Shown here piece by piece: positions 49,401 through 57,022 of a DNA stretch of 60,301 bases. This stretch comes from Chloroflexi bacterium UBA5189 (GTDB lineage Bacteria > Chloroflexota > Limnocylindria > Limnocylindrales > CSP1-4), in contig DHWF01000056.1 of the NCBI GenBank assembly GCA_002413045.1, positions 454 to 60,754 on the forward strand. Direction: 5' to 3'. The position numbers and the translations under genes were made by a program. Below the pieces are notes generated by a model. The model worked only from the letters and a program-made list of their open reading frames with translations. It searched no databases and was not told the DNA's origin. Positions within the stretch are counted from its first letter, which is position 1. Each line of letters opens with the position of its first letter.

Positions 49401-50169
49401 GCCGATCCAGGGACAGGCAGGCGCCGGGATCCCGTCGACCGCCCTCGTCTCCGGACGGAAGGTCACGGTCACGGGCATCGCGAAGCGGCCCTATCCGACC
49501 GCCAGCGATCGTCGGTTCGCCGTGCTCCCGCGGAATGGCGCGGACCTGGCGATCGGACCGTCGGGTGACGGCGCGGCCTCGGGAACCGCTGGTTCCGGCT
49601 CCGGCGCGAACGCGGGGACGGCTGCCGTGGGGAGCCCCGCGATCGACGTCACGCCGGATACGGACCTGGCGGCCCTGCTCGACCACGTGGGTGCTCGCGT
49701 GCGCGTGGGCGGCCTCGTCGCGCGACTGGCCACGGGCGGCTTCGACCTCGACGACGGCACTGCCATCGCCCGAATCGAGCTGCAGGGCGACATGGCCACG
49801 CTCCTGGCGAGCCTCCACCAGGGCGACGCCGTCGCGGCGACCGGGGTCGTAGCCCTCGTCGAGGGCACGCCGAAGGTGATCGTCGGTGACGATGGCGTGC
49901 TCGTGCGGGTTGGCAGCCTCGGGCAGGCGCTGCCGATCGGCGGCTCCGGGGCGGCGCAGGCCCCATCGGCGAGCCCCAGCGGCCAGGGCACGATGGCCGC
50001 CGACACCGCCGGTCTCGGGTTCGGCACGGCGCCAACCAGCCTGCTCGCCTTGGCCGCGATCTCGCTGCTGTCGATCCTCGCGACGGTCCTTCGGAGGCGG
50101 CTGCTTCGGCGCCGCCTCCGGGTGGCGCTGGTCGAGCGCCTCGCCATGCTCCGGTCCAGCGCGGCCTGA
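46483..50169 (+). CDS. Large surface protein with lamin-tail domain and repeated OB-fold modules
   Basis: A 1228-residue protein. A signal or anchor helix (about 33-52) is followed by a lamin-tail domain (about 66-190; LLVSEMQTGGASASDEFAEI), a Pro/Thr-rich linker (about 230-360), and about seven OB-like modules (starting near 362, 463, 630, 730, 840, 940 and 1062) of the kind G-T-V/S-V-x-G-V ... I-A/V-D-D-G-T-G ... G-x-V-V-x-x-G-x-V. A second Pro/Thr linker lies at about 553-627. It ends with a membrane helix (about 1183-1203) and a basic tail. Lamin-tail and OB modules are common in surface-bound nucleases and nucleic-acid-binding proteins, but no nuclease domain is seen here. ATG 46483 is used. 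Confidence 0.8.
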   Translation: MSRRRSRPATTRRAVPPASVAPARRSIVERRLAPLAALFIVLSLGGVAFAAGSASAPAPLAAVTWPVSTLLVSEMQTGGASASDEFAEITNVGPAPVDLAGLELVYATSTGSTVTRKASWTTSLILGIGRHLLVANTAGIYAPLADATYSGGFAATGGAIVLRAIGGAPVDAVGWGDATNAFVEGSTMAAPAANSSIERKPGGLAGNTTDTNSNAADWFTQASPNPQSLAAPPVPAPGASPTPVPTPSPTAAPTDTPAPSATPVPSVAPTETPTETPTESAPVPTDTPAPNATPEATPSSTPEPTPTPTPTPTPEPTATLIPTTAPTPTPSPTPEPTPVATPTPTPASTPTPAPTATPVPVVSILDARAQANGTTASVMGVLTTQLGALEAGRKAFVQDDTAGIALYLDAAVTDGLPAGTLISVGGVVDDRFAERTLRVNVADIVALGQAALPPAALETTGSIGELVEGGLVTVQGTTVGSSTALTDGLALMVDDGTGQVRVIVGPNALGGLSVPSGTSVIATGPVGQRDSTGTGLAGYRVHATEAGEFAIVATPSPTPGPTASPTATPAPTPTPAPTAAPTPTATASPAPTATPTATPAPTTVPSPTPTATPIPTPSPTATPGPTPPPMITVLEARGAPVGTTVTVAGVVTAEGGRLGLPPLIAIADGTGGIVVRLPDGVASPARGTTVLVKAALADPYGQLELRPTATGFKVTGQGSLPTPAHLAAKDLGEATEARLAELTGTVVAAPTKGTSGDLTLDLTDAAGTPFRVIADASSKIAASDLAKGHAYRLTGIVGQRASRKGALDGYRLYLRDRADIVAAPAAGPGPSGTPATVSPIATVLALADGKSVAIEATVTAGVSLLDSSGRRIVVQDATGAIEVYLPSGSSAPAPGTKLHISGVTGHAWSAPRIAASTVTTIAGGTSVAPAGLARAPGERDEWQLVRLSGTILKVERLGDRWRAEIQLADGARVPIQGQAGAGIPSTALVSGRKVTVTGIAKRPYPTASDRRFAVLPRNGADLAIGPSGDGAASGTAGSGSGANAGTAAVGSPAIDVTPDTDLAALLDHVGARVRVGGLVARLATGGFDLDDGTAIARIELQGDMATLLASLHQGDAVAATGVVALVEGTPKVIVGDDGVLVRVGSLGQALPIGGSGAAQAPSASPSGQGTMAADTAGLGFGTAPTSLLALAAISLLSILATVLRRRLLRRRLRVALVERLAMLRSSAA
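47158..47570. repeat. Low-complexity Pro/Thr-coding region
   Basis: Repeated ccgacgcc-type units encode TPTPTP-like linker sequence with embedded APNATP and TPAP motifs; a similar block lies at about 48140-48370. It looks like a flexible spacer. Confidence 0.7.
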
Positions 50170-50216
50170 CCCACGCCCCCGAACGGGCCGCCGCACGGGC
50201 TGAGCACGAATCGTGC

Positions 50217-50246
50217 TTGACGCTCGTTCGAACGCGCGCCTACGCT
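50217..50246 (+). promoter_or_regulatory. Promoter and palindromic operator of the nucleoside phosphorylase gene
   Basis: TTGACG (50217-50222) and TACGCT (50241-50246) with an 18-bp spacer. The spacer contains the perfect palindrome CGTTCGAACG (50225-50234), a possible repressor site. Transcription would begin near 50253, so the longest frame (from 50213) cannot be the true coding start. Confidence 0.55.
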
Positions 50247-50293
50247 TGAGCACAGTTCCGCAGCCGCGGGCGAACGAGGAGGAGAACGGGCTC

Positions 50294-51133
50294 TTGCCGA
50301 ACGCGGACCACCGCGTCGCGCTTCCCGAAGGGGAGCGGCAGTACCACATCGATCTCGGCCCGGGCGAGCTGGCCGAGTATCTCCTCCTCCCCGGCGACCC
50401 AGATCGAACCCCGAAGATTGCCCGGCTGCTCGACGACGTCGAGCTCGAGCGCCGGCATCGCGAATTCGCGTCGGTCACCGGCACGTACCGTGGCCAGCGC
50501 GTGTCGATCGTGTCGACCGGTATCGGAACGGACAACGTCGAGATCGTGATGGCCGAGATCCTCGCCATCACGAAGCGGCCGACGCTCATCCGCGTCGGCT
50601 CGTGCGGCGGCCTCCAGCCGGAGATGGCACTCGGGGATCTCGTGATCTCCACGGCCGCTGTCCGGCTCGAGACGACCACGAGCTGGTTCGTCCACGACGG
50701 GTATCCCGCCGTGGCGGACTATGAGGCGGTGATCGCCCTCATCGAGGCCGCCGAACGGCTGGGGAATCGGTATCACGTGGGAATCACGGCCACGGCACCG
50801 GGCTTCTTCGGTGCGCAGGGCCGCCCGATCCCGCAACTCCCCATCCGGTACCCTGACCTCGCCGAGGACATGGCGCGCCAGCGTGTCATGAACTTTGAGA
50901 TGGAAGCCTCGGCGTTGATGGTGCTCGCGGGCCTGGCGCGCTGTCGGGCCGGGGTGGTCTGTGCGGTCTACGCGCAGCGCACCACCGGCGACTTCGTGAC
51001 CGGGGCCGCAAAGGACAAGGCGGAAGCGGCCTGCGTGGAGACGGGGCTCGAGAGCCTCCTGATCCTCGCGGACATGGACCGCCGCAAGCAGGCAGCAGGG
51101 ACGGATCGCTGGCGACCGTCGCTGGGACTCTGA
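50294..51133 (+). CDS. Nucleoside phosphorylase (uridine phosphorylase-like)
   Basis: A 279-residue enzyme of the PNP/UDP phosphorylase (NP-I) family that splits nucleosides with phosphate in salvage. Motifs include LLLPGDPDRTPKIARLL near the N-terminus, IRVGSCGGLQP, and MNFEMEASALMVLAGL, the ribose-binding Met-Glu-Met-Glu-like signature (here NFEMEASAL). The fit is closest to uridine phosphorylase. TTG 50294 is chosen because GAGGAGGAG lies 9 bases upstream and the predicted promoter excludes earlier starts. Confidence 0.88.
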   Translation: MPNADHRVALPEGERQYHIDLGPGELAEYLLLPGDPDRTPKIARLLDDVELERRHREFASVTGTYRGQRVSIVSTGIGTDNVEIVMAEILAITKRPTLIRVGSCGGLQPEMALGDLVISTAAVRLETTTSWFVHDGYPAVADYEAVIALIEAAERLGNRYHVGITATAPGFFGAQGRPIPQLPIRYPDLAEDMARQRVMNFEMEASALMVLAGLARCRAGVVCAVYAQRTTGDFVTGAAKDKAEAACVETGLESLLILADMDRRKQAAGTDRWRPSLGL

Positions 51134-51195
51134 GCGCAGCGTGACTCCGGGCACCGAGCTCGGGGCGCAACGGAGCTTCGGGAGGACCTGAACCC

Positions 51196-51336
51196 ATGGC
51201 CATGGCCTACTGCGTCAAGGACAAGATGAAAGTCGAAGTCCAGAACCCCGTGCAGATCACGATGAAGAACGGCAAGAAGGCCCTTTCCGGCACCTGTCCC
51301 AAGTGCGGGACCAAGGTGTTCAAGATCGGCGGCTAG
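51196..51336 (+). CDS. DUF5679-type zinc-ribbon protein
   Basis: A 46-residue protein matching the DUF5679 pattern: AYCVKDKMKVEV, VTMKNGKKALSGTCPKCGTK, ending FKIGG. The usual first zinc knuckle CVxC is CVKD here, so only one full CxxC pair (CPKC) remains. Role unknown. GGAGG precedes the ATG and a strong terminator follows, so it is probably a real, abundantly made small protein. Confidence 0.8.
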   Translation: MAMAYCVKDKMKVEVQNPVQITMKNGKKALSGTCPKCGTKVFKIGG

Positions 51337-51359
51337 CCACTCCTCATCTGGCACCTTGA

Positions 51360-51396
51360 GACCCCCGCCGGGCGACCGGCGGGGGTCTTGGTTTTT
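51360..51396 (+). terminator. Rho-independent terminator
   Basis: GACCCCCGCCGG and CCGGCGGGGGTC form a perfect 12-bp stem with a GCGA loop, followed by TTGGTTTTT. It ends the DUF5679 transcript and separates it from the glycolytic operon. Confidence 0.9.
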
Positions 51397-51475
51397 CCGG
51401 TCGGAATGGCCCTGTCGCCAGGACCGGGCGCACGGGACAATCGTTGCGCCGGTGGGTCTCGCGACCCTCGGCTGC

Positions 51476-51481
51476 TAAACT
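51476..51481 (+). promoter_or_regulatory. -10 box of the glycolytic operon
   Basis: TAAACT lies 5 bp before GTG 51487. The -35 region is weak. The resulting transcript would start at or near the GTG (leaderless). Confidence 0.4.
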
Positions 51482-51486
51482 CGCAC

Positions 51487-52578
51487 GTGCTCCGAACGAT
51501 CGAAACCAGAGGCTTCGCCCTGTCCTCCCTGCCAGTCATCGCCGTCGATCTTGGCGGCACCCGGATTCGCGCGGCAGTCGTCCTGCCCGACGGGTCGCGG
51601 CTCGCCCGGGTCGAACGCCCGACACCGAGCGCAGACGGCCCGAGCGCGGTCCTTGCCGCGTGCCGTGACGTTGCGCGCCGCGCCCGCAAGGCGGCGCCAG
51701 CCGACGTGGCCGCGACGATCGCCGGCATCGGGCTGTCGTCGCCCGGACCGGTCGATCCCGAACGGGGCGTCGTGCTCGAGCCGCCGAACCTCGGTCCGCA
51801 CTTCCGCGACATCCCGCTCGCGGCAGACCTCGCGGCCGCCGAGGATCTGCCCGCGTTCCTGGACCGCGACACCAACGTCGCGGCGCTCGGCGAGCACGCC
51901 TTCGGCGCGGCCCGCGGCGAGAACGACTTCATCTACCTGACCGTCTCCACCGGCGTCGGCGGATCCATCTTCACCGGCGGCCAACTGCTCCATGGGCCGG
52001 ATGGCTTTGCCGGCGAGCTCGGACACGTGCCGGTCGGGCTCGATGGGCCGCCATGCGGCTGCGGCGGGGTCGCGCATGTGGAGGCCTACGCGGCTGGCGC
52101 GTCGCTGGCTCGGATGGCCGCGGAGCTCGTCGCCACCGGCGGCTCGGCGTTCCTGGTTGCCCGGGCCCGGACGCTCGGCAAGGACGAGGAGCTGTCGGCC
52201 AAGGACGTCGCCGAGGGAGCGCTCGCGGACGACCCCGCCTGCATGCGACTCATGAACGACGCCCGCCGCGCCGTCGCCGCCGGCTGCGTGGGCTACGTGA
52301 ACGCGTTCAACCCGCACCGGATCGTCGTCGGCGGCTCCATCGCCGAGGCGGAGGGCGACCGGATGCTCGGCCCGATCCGCATCGCGATCGCGACCGAGGT
52401 GTTCAGCGTCATCGGGCGGCTCGTGCAGGTCGTACCGGCCGCCCTCGGCGGCGACGTGTCACTCGCCGGCTGCCAGCCGCTCGTCATGCGCCGGCTCGCC
52501 AATCATGATCAGCGTTCCCCAACGACCATCAAGCGACCGGACAACCCGGTCGCCGTGCCAGGAGGTACTCATCCATGA
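51487..52578 (+). CDS. glk: ROK-family sugar kinase, probably glucokinase
   Basis: A 363-residue ROK kinase: ATP-binding VIAVDLGGTRIRAAVV at the N-terminus, the sugar-site LDRDTNVAALGEHAFGAARG, STGVGGSIFTGG and the ROK zinc motif region GELGHVPVGLDGPPCGCGG, where the later Cys of C-x-C-G-x-x-G-C-x-E is replaced (VAHVE). It probably phosphorylates glucose at the head of a glycolytic operon. The GTG start is 5 bp after a -10 box. The C-terminal about 25 residues extend past the usual end, and the stop overlaps gap in ATGA. Confidence 0.85.
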   Translation: MLRTIETRGFALSSLPVIAVDLGGTRIRAAVVLPDGSRLARVERPTPSADGPSAVLAACRDVARRARKAAPADVAATIAGIGLSSPGPVDPERGVVLEPPNLGPHFRDIPLAADLAAAEDLPAFLDRDTNVAALGEHAFGAARGENDFIYLTVSTGVGGSIFTGGQLLHGPDGFAGELGHVPVGLDGPPCGCGGVAHVEAYAAGASLARMAAELVATGGSAFLVARARTLGKDEELSAKDVAEGALADDPACMRLMNDARRAVAAGCVGYVNAFNPHRIVVGGSIAEAEGDRMLGPIRIAIATEVFSVIGRLVQVVPAALGGDVSLAGCQPLVMRRLANHDQRSPTTIKRPDNPVAVPGGTHP

Positions 52579-53618
52579 CCGTCCGCGTCGGCATCAACGG
52601 GTTCGGGCGCATCGGGCGCCAGTCACTCAAGGCCATCATCGAGCGCGCGCCACACCTCGAGGTCGTCGCCGTCAACGACCTCGTCGACACGAGCATGAAC
52701 GCGCTGCTGTTCAAGCACGACTCGACGTACGGGGCCTACCACGGGACCGTCGAGCACACCGACGACGCGCTGATCATCGACGGACGCGAGATCAAGGTCC
52801 TCCAGGTCAAGGACCCGGCCACGCTGCCGTGGGCCGATCTCGGGGTCGACGTCGTCCTCGAGTCCACCGGCCTGTTCACGGACGCGGAGAAGGCCCGCGC
52901 GCACCTCGCGGCCGGCGCGAAGAAGGTCATCATCAGCGCCCCGGCGAAGGGCGAGGACATCACGATCGTCCTCGGCGTGAACGAGGATCGCTACGACCCG
53001 GCGACCCACGACGTGATCAGCAACGCCAGCTGCACGACGAACTGCCTCGCGCCCGCCGCCAAGGTCGTCCACGACCTGCTCGGCATCGAGCGCGGCCTGA
53101 TGAACACGATCCACAGCTACACCAACGACCAGCGCATCCTGGACGTTGCCCACAAGGATCCGCGCCGGGCCCGCGCCGCGGGCCAGAACATCATCCCGAC
53201 GTCGACCGGCGCCGCCAAGGCACTCGCGCTCGTGATCCCGGATCTCAAGGGCAAGTTCGATGGGTTCAGCCTGCGCGTGCCCACGCCGACCGTCAGCGTC
53301 GTGGACTTCACCGCCGACGTCTCGCGCTCGACCAGCGTCGAGGAGCTCAATGACGCGTTCCGCGCCGCGGCGGCTGGGCCGATGAAGGGCATCCTCGGGG
53401 TGTCCGACGAGCCGCTCGTCTCGTCCGACTTCCGGGGCGATTCGCGCTCCTCGATCATCGACTCGGCGAGCACGATGGTGCTCGGCGGCACGATGGTCAA
53501 GGTCATCGCCTGGTACGACAACGAGTGGGGCTACAGCTGCCGCTGCGCCGACCTGCTGAGCCTCGTCGCCTCGAAGCTGCCGAGCGGTGCGGGCCGCCCG
53601 GCTGGCTCGGTCGCCTGA
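52575..53618 (+). CDS. gap: Glyceraldehyde-3-phosphate dehydrogenase
   Basis: A 347-residue phosphorylating GAPDH. NAD-binding GINGFGRIGR is at 6-15, the active-site SNASCTTNC at about 149-157 (catalytic Cys about 153), and the conserved HSYTNDQ follows, with WYDNEWGY near the C-terminus. Start ATG 52575 overlaps the ROK kinase stop. It is followed by pgk and eno in the same direction. Confidence 0.97.
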   Translation: MTVRVGINGFGRIGRQSLKAIIERAPHLEVVAVNDLVDTSMNALLFKHDSTYGAYHGTVEHTDDALIIDGREIKVLQVKDPATLPWADLGVDVVLESTGLFTDAEKARAHLAAGAKKVIISAPAKGEDITIVLGVNEDRYDPATHDVISNASCTTNCLAPAAKVVHDLLGIERGLMNTIHSYTNDQRILDVAHKDPRRARAAGQNIIPTSTGAAKALALVIPDLKGKFDGFSLRVPTPTVSVVDFTADVSRSTSVEELNDAFRAAAAGPMKGILGVSDEPLVSSDFRGDSRSSIIDSASTMVLGGTMVKVIAWYDNEWGYSCRCADLLSLVASKLPSGAGRPAGSVA

Positions 53619-53626
53619 GCGCCGGC

Positions 53627-54907
53627 ATGGACAAGCTCACGGTCCGCGACGCGGACGTCACCGGCAAGCGAGTCTTCGTTCGCGTCGACTTCAACGTCCC
53701 GCTCGAGGACGGCAAGGTCACCGACGATTCGCGCATCCGCGCCGCGATCCCCACGATCCACTACCTGCTCACCCACGGTGCGCGGGTGATCCTCGCCAGC
53801 CACCTCGGCCGGCCCGACGGCAAGGTCCAGGACGGCCTCCGGCTTCGACCGGTCGCCGAGCGGCTCTCGCAGATCCTCGGCCGCAACGTGCCGGTCACGG
53901 GCGATGCCCTCGGCATCGGCACGGTGGACGCGGTCAAGCGCCTCCGCAACGGCGAGATCCTGCTGCTCGAGAACCTGCGCTTCCACGCCGCCGAGGAGAA
54001 GAACGACCCGGCGTTCGCCCGCCAGCTGGCCGACTACGCCGAGATCTACGTCAACGACGCGTTCGGGACGGCCCATCGCGCCCACGCCAGCACGGTCGGC
54101 GTGGCACAGCTGCTGCCGGCCTACGCCGGCTTCCTGATGGAGCGCGAGCTCGCGATGCTCTCTCGGCTCATGGAGCACCCGGCTCGGCCGTTCGCCGCGA
54201 TCGTCGGTGGCGCCAAAGTATCGGGCAAGCTCAAGGTCCTCGACACGCTGATGGCCAAGGTCGACGTGCTCGTCCTCGGCGGCGGGATGGCGAACACGTT
54301 CCTGCTCGCCCAGGGCAAGGCCGTCGGCAAGAGCCTCGCCGAGCACGACATGGTCGAGGAGGCGCGGCGCGTCCTGGCTGCCGCCGAGAAAGCCAACGTG
54401 AACGTGATCCTCCCGGTCGACGTCGTCGTCGCGAAGGAGGTCACGCGCGGCACCGAGTACAAGACGATCCCCGCCGAGAAGATCCCGGCCTCGTGGCACA
54501 TCGTCGATGTCGGGCGGACCACGCTCGACCTCATGGAGGCGGCCCTGACCGACGCACAGACCGTGTTCTGGAACGGACCCCTGGGCGTCTTCGAGATCCC
54601 TTCGTTCGCCCACGGCACCCGGGCCATCGCGCGGTTCCTCGCGACCCGCACCGACGCCGGCGCGACGGTCGTGGTCGGCGGTGGCGACTCGGTCGCCGCG
54701 ATCCAGCAGCAGGGGCTCGCGGATCGGTTCACCCACATCTCGACCGGCGGTGGCGCCTCGCTCGAGTTCCTCGAGGGTCGTGAGCTGCCGGGCGTGGCCG
54801 TGCTCCAGGATCGTCCGGTTGCCGAGCCGGCCGTCTCGAAGCGCGCCGCTGCCGCGAAGGCCGGGAAGGCCGCCAAGGTCGAGAAGTCGGCCTCGGCGGC
54901 GTCCTGA
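53627..54907 (+). CDS. pgk: Phosphoglycerate kinase
   Basis: A 426-residue enzyme making ATP from 1,3-bisphosphoglycerate. VRVDFNVPLEDGKVTDD, ASHLGRPDG, ENLRFHAAEE, and the C-terminal GGGDSVAAI motif are all present. The last about 25 residues are Ala/Lys-rich (KRAAAAKAGKAAKVEKSA), an extension outside the usual fold. ATG 53627 fits the family N-terminus; the longer frame begins inside gap. Confidence 0.97.
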   Translation: MDKLTVRDADVTGKRVFVRVDFNVPLEDGKVTDDSRIRAAIPTIHYLLTHGARVILASHLGRPDGKVQDGLRLRPVAERLSQILGRNVPVTGDALGIGTVDAVKRLRNGEILLLENLRFHAAEEKNDPAFARQLADYAEIYVNDAFGTAHRAHASTVGVAQLLPAYAGFLMERELAMLSRLMEHPARPFAAIVGGAKVSGKLKVLDTLMAKVDVLVLGGGMANTFLLAQGKAVGKSLAEHDMVEEARRVLAAAEKANVNVILPVDVVVAKEVTRGTEYKTIPAEKIPASWHIVDVGRTTLDLMEAALTDAQTVFWNGPLGVFEIPSFAHGTRAIARFLATRTDAGATVVVGGGDSVAAIQQQGLADRFTHISTGGGASLEFLEGRELPGVAVLQDRPVAEPAVSKRAAAAKAGKAAKVEKSASAAS

Positions 54908-54909
54908 CC

Positions 54910-56241
54910 ATGGCGCCGACGATCACTCGCGTCCACGGGCGCGAGATTCTCGACTCCCGCGGCAACCCGACCGTCGAGGTCGACGTCGCGCTGTCCGACG
55001 GTTCCTTCGGCCGTGCGGCGGTGCCGTCCGGCGCCTCGACCGGCATCAGCGAGGCGGTCGAGCTCCGCGACGGTGACAAGCGCCGCTTCGGCGGCAAGGG
55101 CGTGACCCGCGCGGTTGGCGCGGTCAACACGGAGATCGAGCGGGCGCTCGTCGGGCGCGACGGGCTGGACCAGGTCGCGATCGACGAGGCCCTGATCGCC
55201 CTCGACGGCACGCCGAATAAGGGCCGCCTCGGCGCAAATGCAATCCTCGGCGCGTCGCTCGCCTGTGCGCATGCGGCAGCGGCGTCGGCCGGTGTTCCCC
55301 TGTATCGCCACCTCGGCGGCGAGGCAGCGACGACCCTCCCCGTGCCGTTCTTCAACATCCTCAACGGCGGCAAGCACGCGGTCGACTCGACGGACTTCCA
55401 AGAGTTCATGGTCGCGCCCGTCGGCGCCGCCACCTTCGCCGAGGCATTTCGGGCGGGCGCGGAGGTGTTCGCCGCCTTGCGCTCGCTCCTGCACGAGGCG
55501 GGACACTCCGTCGGTCAGGGCGATGAGGGCGGCTTCGCCCCGAGCCTGCCGTCGAACGAGGCCGCCGTCGAGATCATCCTCCGCGCGATCGAGAAGGCCG
55601 GCTACCGGCCCGGCGAGGATGTCGCGCTGGCGCTGGACCCCGCGGTCAGCTCGATCCTCGTCGAGGGCACCGGCGCTGGCGACATCCCGGGTCGCTATCG
55701 GCTCGAGACGGAGAAGCGCACGCTCGACACCGCCGAGCTCATCGACCTGTGGTCGAGCTGGCTTGACCGCTACCCGATCGTGTCCCTCGAGGACGGCATC
55801 GCCGAGGCCGACTGGCCTGGCTGGCGCGCGCAGACGGATCGCCTCGGCCGGCGGGTCCAGCTGGTTGGCGACGACGTGTTCGTCACGAACCCGACGTTCA
55901 TCGCCCGCGGCATCGCCGAGCACTCGGCGAATGCCGTGCTCATCAAGCTCAACCAGATCGGCACGCTGACCGAGACGATCCGGGCGATCGACCTTGCACG
56001 AAGCGCCGGCTGGGCCGCGATGGTCAGTCACCGCTCCGGCGAGACCGAGGACACCACCATCGCGGATTTCGTGGTCGGGCTGGGCACCGGGCAGATCAAG
56101 TCCGGCGCGCCCTCGCGGTCCGAGCGGGTCGCCAAGTACAACCGGCTCCTCCGGATCGAAGAGGACCTCGGCAGCTCGGCGCGCTACGCGGGCCGAGCCG
56201 CCCTCGCTCGCACCGGCGCCGGGGCAACCACCGCCCGATGA
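54910..56241 (+). CDS. eno: Enolase
   Basis: A 443-residue enolase converting 2-phosphoglycerate to phosphoenolpyruvate. GREILDSRGNPTVEVDV begins the protein; GDEGGFAP, the magnesium ligands in LALDPAVSS, SLEDGIAEADW and GDDVFVTN, and SHRSGETEDTTIADFVVG are all seen. The second-position Ala in LALDPAVSS differs slightly from the common LALDxAASE. It starts 2 bp after the pgk stop. Confidence 0.97.
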   Translation: MAPTITRVHGREILDSRGNPTVEVDVALSDGSFGRAAVPSGASTGISEAVELRDGDKRRFGGKGVTRAVGAVNTEIERALVGRDGLDQVAIDEALIALDGTPNKGRLGANAILGASLACAHAAAASAGVPLYRHLGGEAATTLPVPFFNILNGGKHAVDSTDFQEFMVAPVGAATFAEAFRAGAEVFAALRSLLHEAGHSVGQGDEGGFAPSLPSNEAAVEIILRAIEKAGYRPGEDVALALDPAVSSILVEGTGAGDIPGRYRLETEKRTLDTAELIDLWSSWLDRYPIVSLEDGIAEADWPGWRAQTDRLGRRVQLVGDDVFVTNPTFIARGIAEHSANAVLIKLNQIGTLTETIRAIDLARSAGWAAMVSHRSGETEDTTIADFVVGLGTGQIKSGAPSRSERVAKYNRLLRIEEDLGSSARYAGRAALARTGAGATTAR

Positions 56242-56828
56242 TTCGTCGCTTCGTCGATCGCGGGGCGATCGTCGCCGCCTACGTCGGGATCGGGATGGCG
56301 ATCACGATGGCGATCAGCTTCCTGCTGGTGATCCCGATCGGGCCGGCGTACGTGCTGCTGTCCGTGCCGGGCGGGATGATCATCGGCTACTACGCGAACG
56401 CGCGATCCGCCCGGCTTCGCGGTGCGTGGCGGCGGATCCTTCCGAATGCCCTCCTCGCCGGGACGGTCACGGGCCTGACGCTGGCGATCCTCCTGCTCGG
56501 GACGAAGGCGCTGTTCTTCTACGGCGACAGCGGCTACCCCGATTTCAACCGAACCGATGCCGGCGGCGTCGCGTTCGGCGAGACGTGCGTGACCGGTGCC
56601 GACTGCGTCTATCACCGCTACGTGAAGGCGCAACCCCAGGACATTGCGAATGCCGGCGTCACCGACGCCGCGTCGTTCTCGACCGTGTACTGGAATGAGC
56701 AGTTCTCGGCAGCGCGGCTGCTCCTGGGCGCGACCACGGGGGCTGCCCTCCTCGGCGGGTTCCTGTTCGGGATCGCCGGCCCTCGCCGCAACACCGCCCT
56801 CCCGAACGCGGCCGCCGCTCGCGCCTGA
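56238..56828 (+). CDS. Membrane protein following enolase
   Basis: A 196-residue protein with about four membrane helices (about 9-31, 36-53, 70-93, 160-182) and an outside loop that has two cysteines (GETCVTGADCVYH). No family recognised. It overlaps the eno stop in ATGA and so is translated with the glycolytic genes. Confidence 0.65.
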   Translation: MIRRFVDRGAIVAAYVGIGMAITMAISFLLVIPIGPAYVLLSVPGGMIIGYYANARSARLRGAWRRILPNALLAGTVTGLTLAILLLGTKALFFYGDSGYPDFNRTDAGGVAFGETCVTGADCVYHRYVKAQPQDIANAGVTDAASFSTVYWNEQFSAARLLLGATTGAALLGGFLFGIAGPRRNTALPNAAAARA

Positions 56829-56893
56829 CGTTTTCGCGCCCGCCGCGGCGAATCTTGTGCCGGACGATGGGTGACACGCACCGTACGCATTGA

Positions 56894-56916
56894 CCCGCCG
56901 GCAGGTTGCCGGCGGG
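56894..56916. terminator. Hairpin after the glycolytic operon
   Basis: CCCGCCGGCA and TGCCGGCGGG form a perfect 10-bp stem with a 3-nt loop. No T-tract. It may help end the operon with the stronger hairpin downstream. Confidence 0.4.
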
Positions 56917-56959
56917 GCGGAGCGGGAGTGGCATGGACACCGACCTGGTGGTTTGCAAG

Positions 56960-56993
56960 AACGCCGGCGGGAGCCTCGCTCCGCCGGCGTTTT
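56960..56993 (+). terminator. Intrinsic terminator of the glycolytic operon
   Basis: AACGCCGGCGG pairs with CCGCCGGCGTT; GAGC/GCTC extends the stem inward with one bulge. TTTTCG follows on the plus strand. It lies between the rightward operon and the leftward rpsT gene. Confidence 0.75.
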
Positions 56994-57022
56994 CGATTCG
57001 TCTGGCGCTCCCGCGCCGCTGA

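Noticed and set aside
53531..56031. Long minus-strand frames opposite pgk and eno
   Set aside because: They mirror highly conserved glycolytic genes and have no domains.
56932..57022. 29-codon plus-strand frame over the terminator
   Set aside because: It consists largely of the hairpin arms and has no recognisable protein character.
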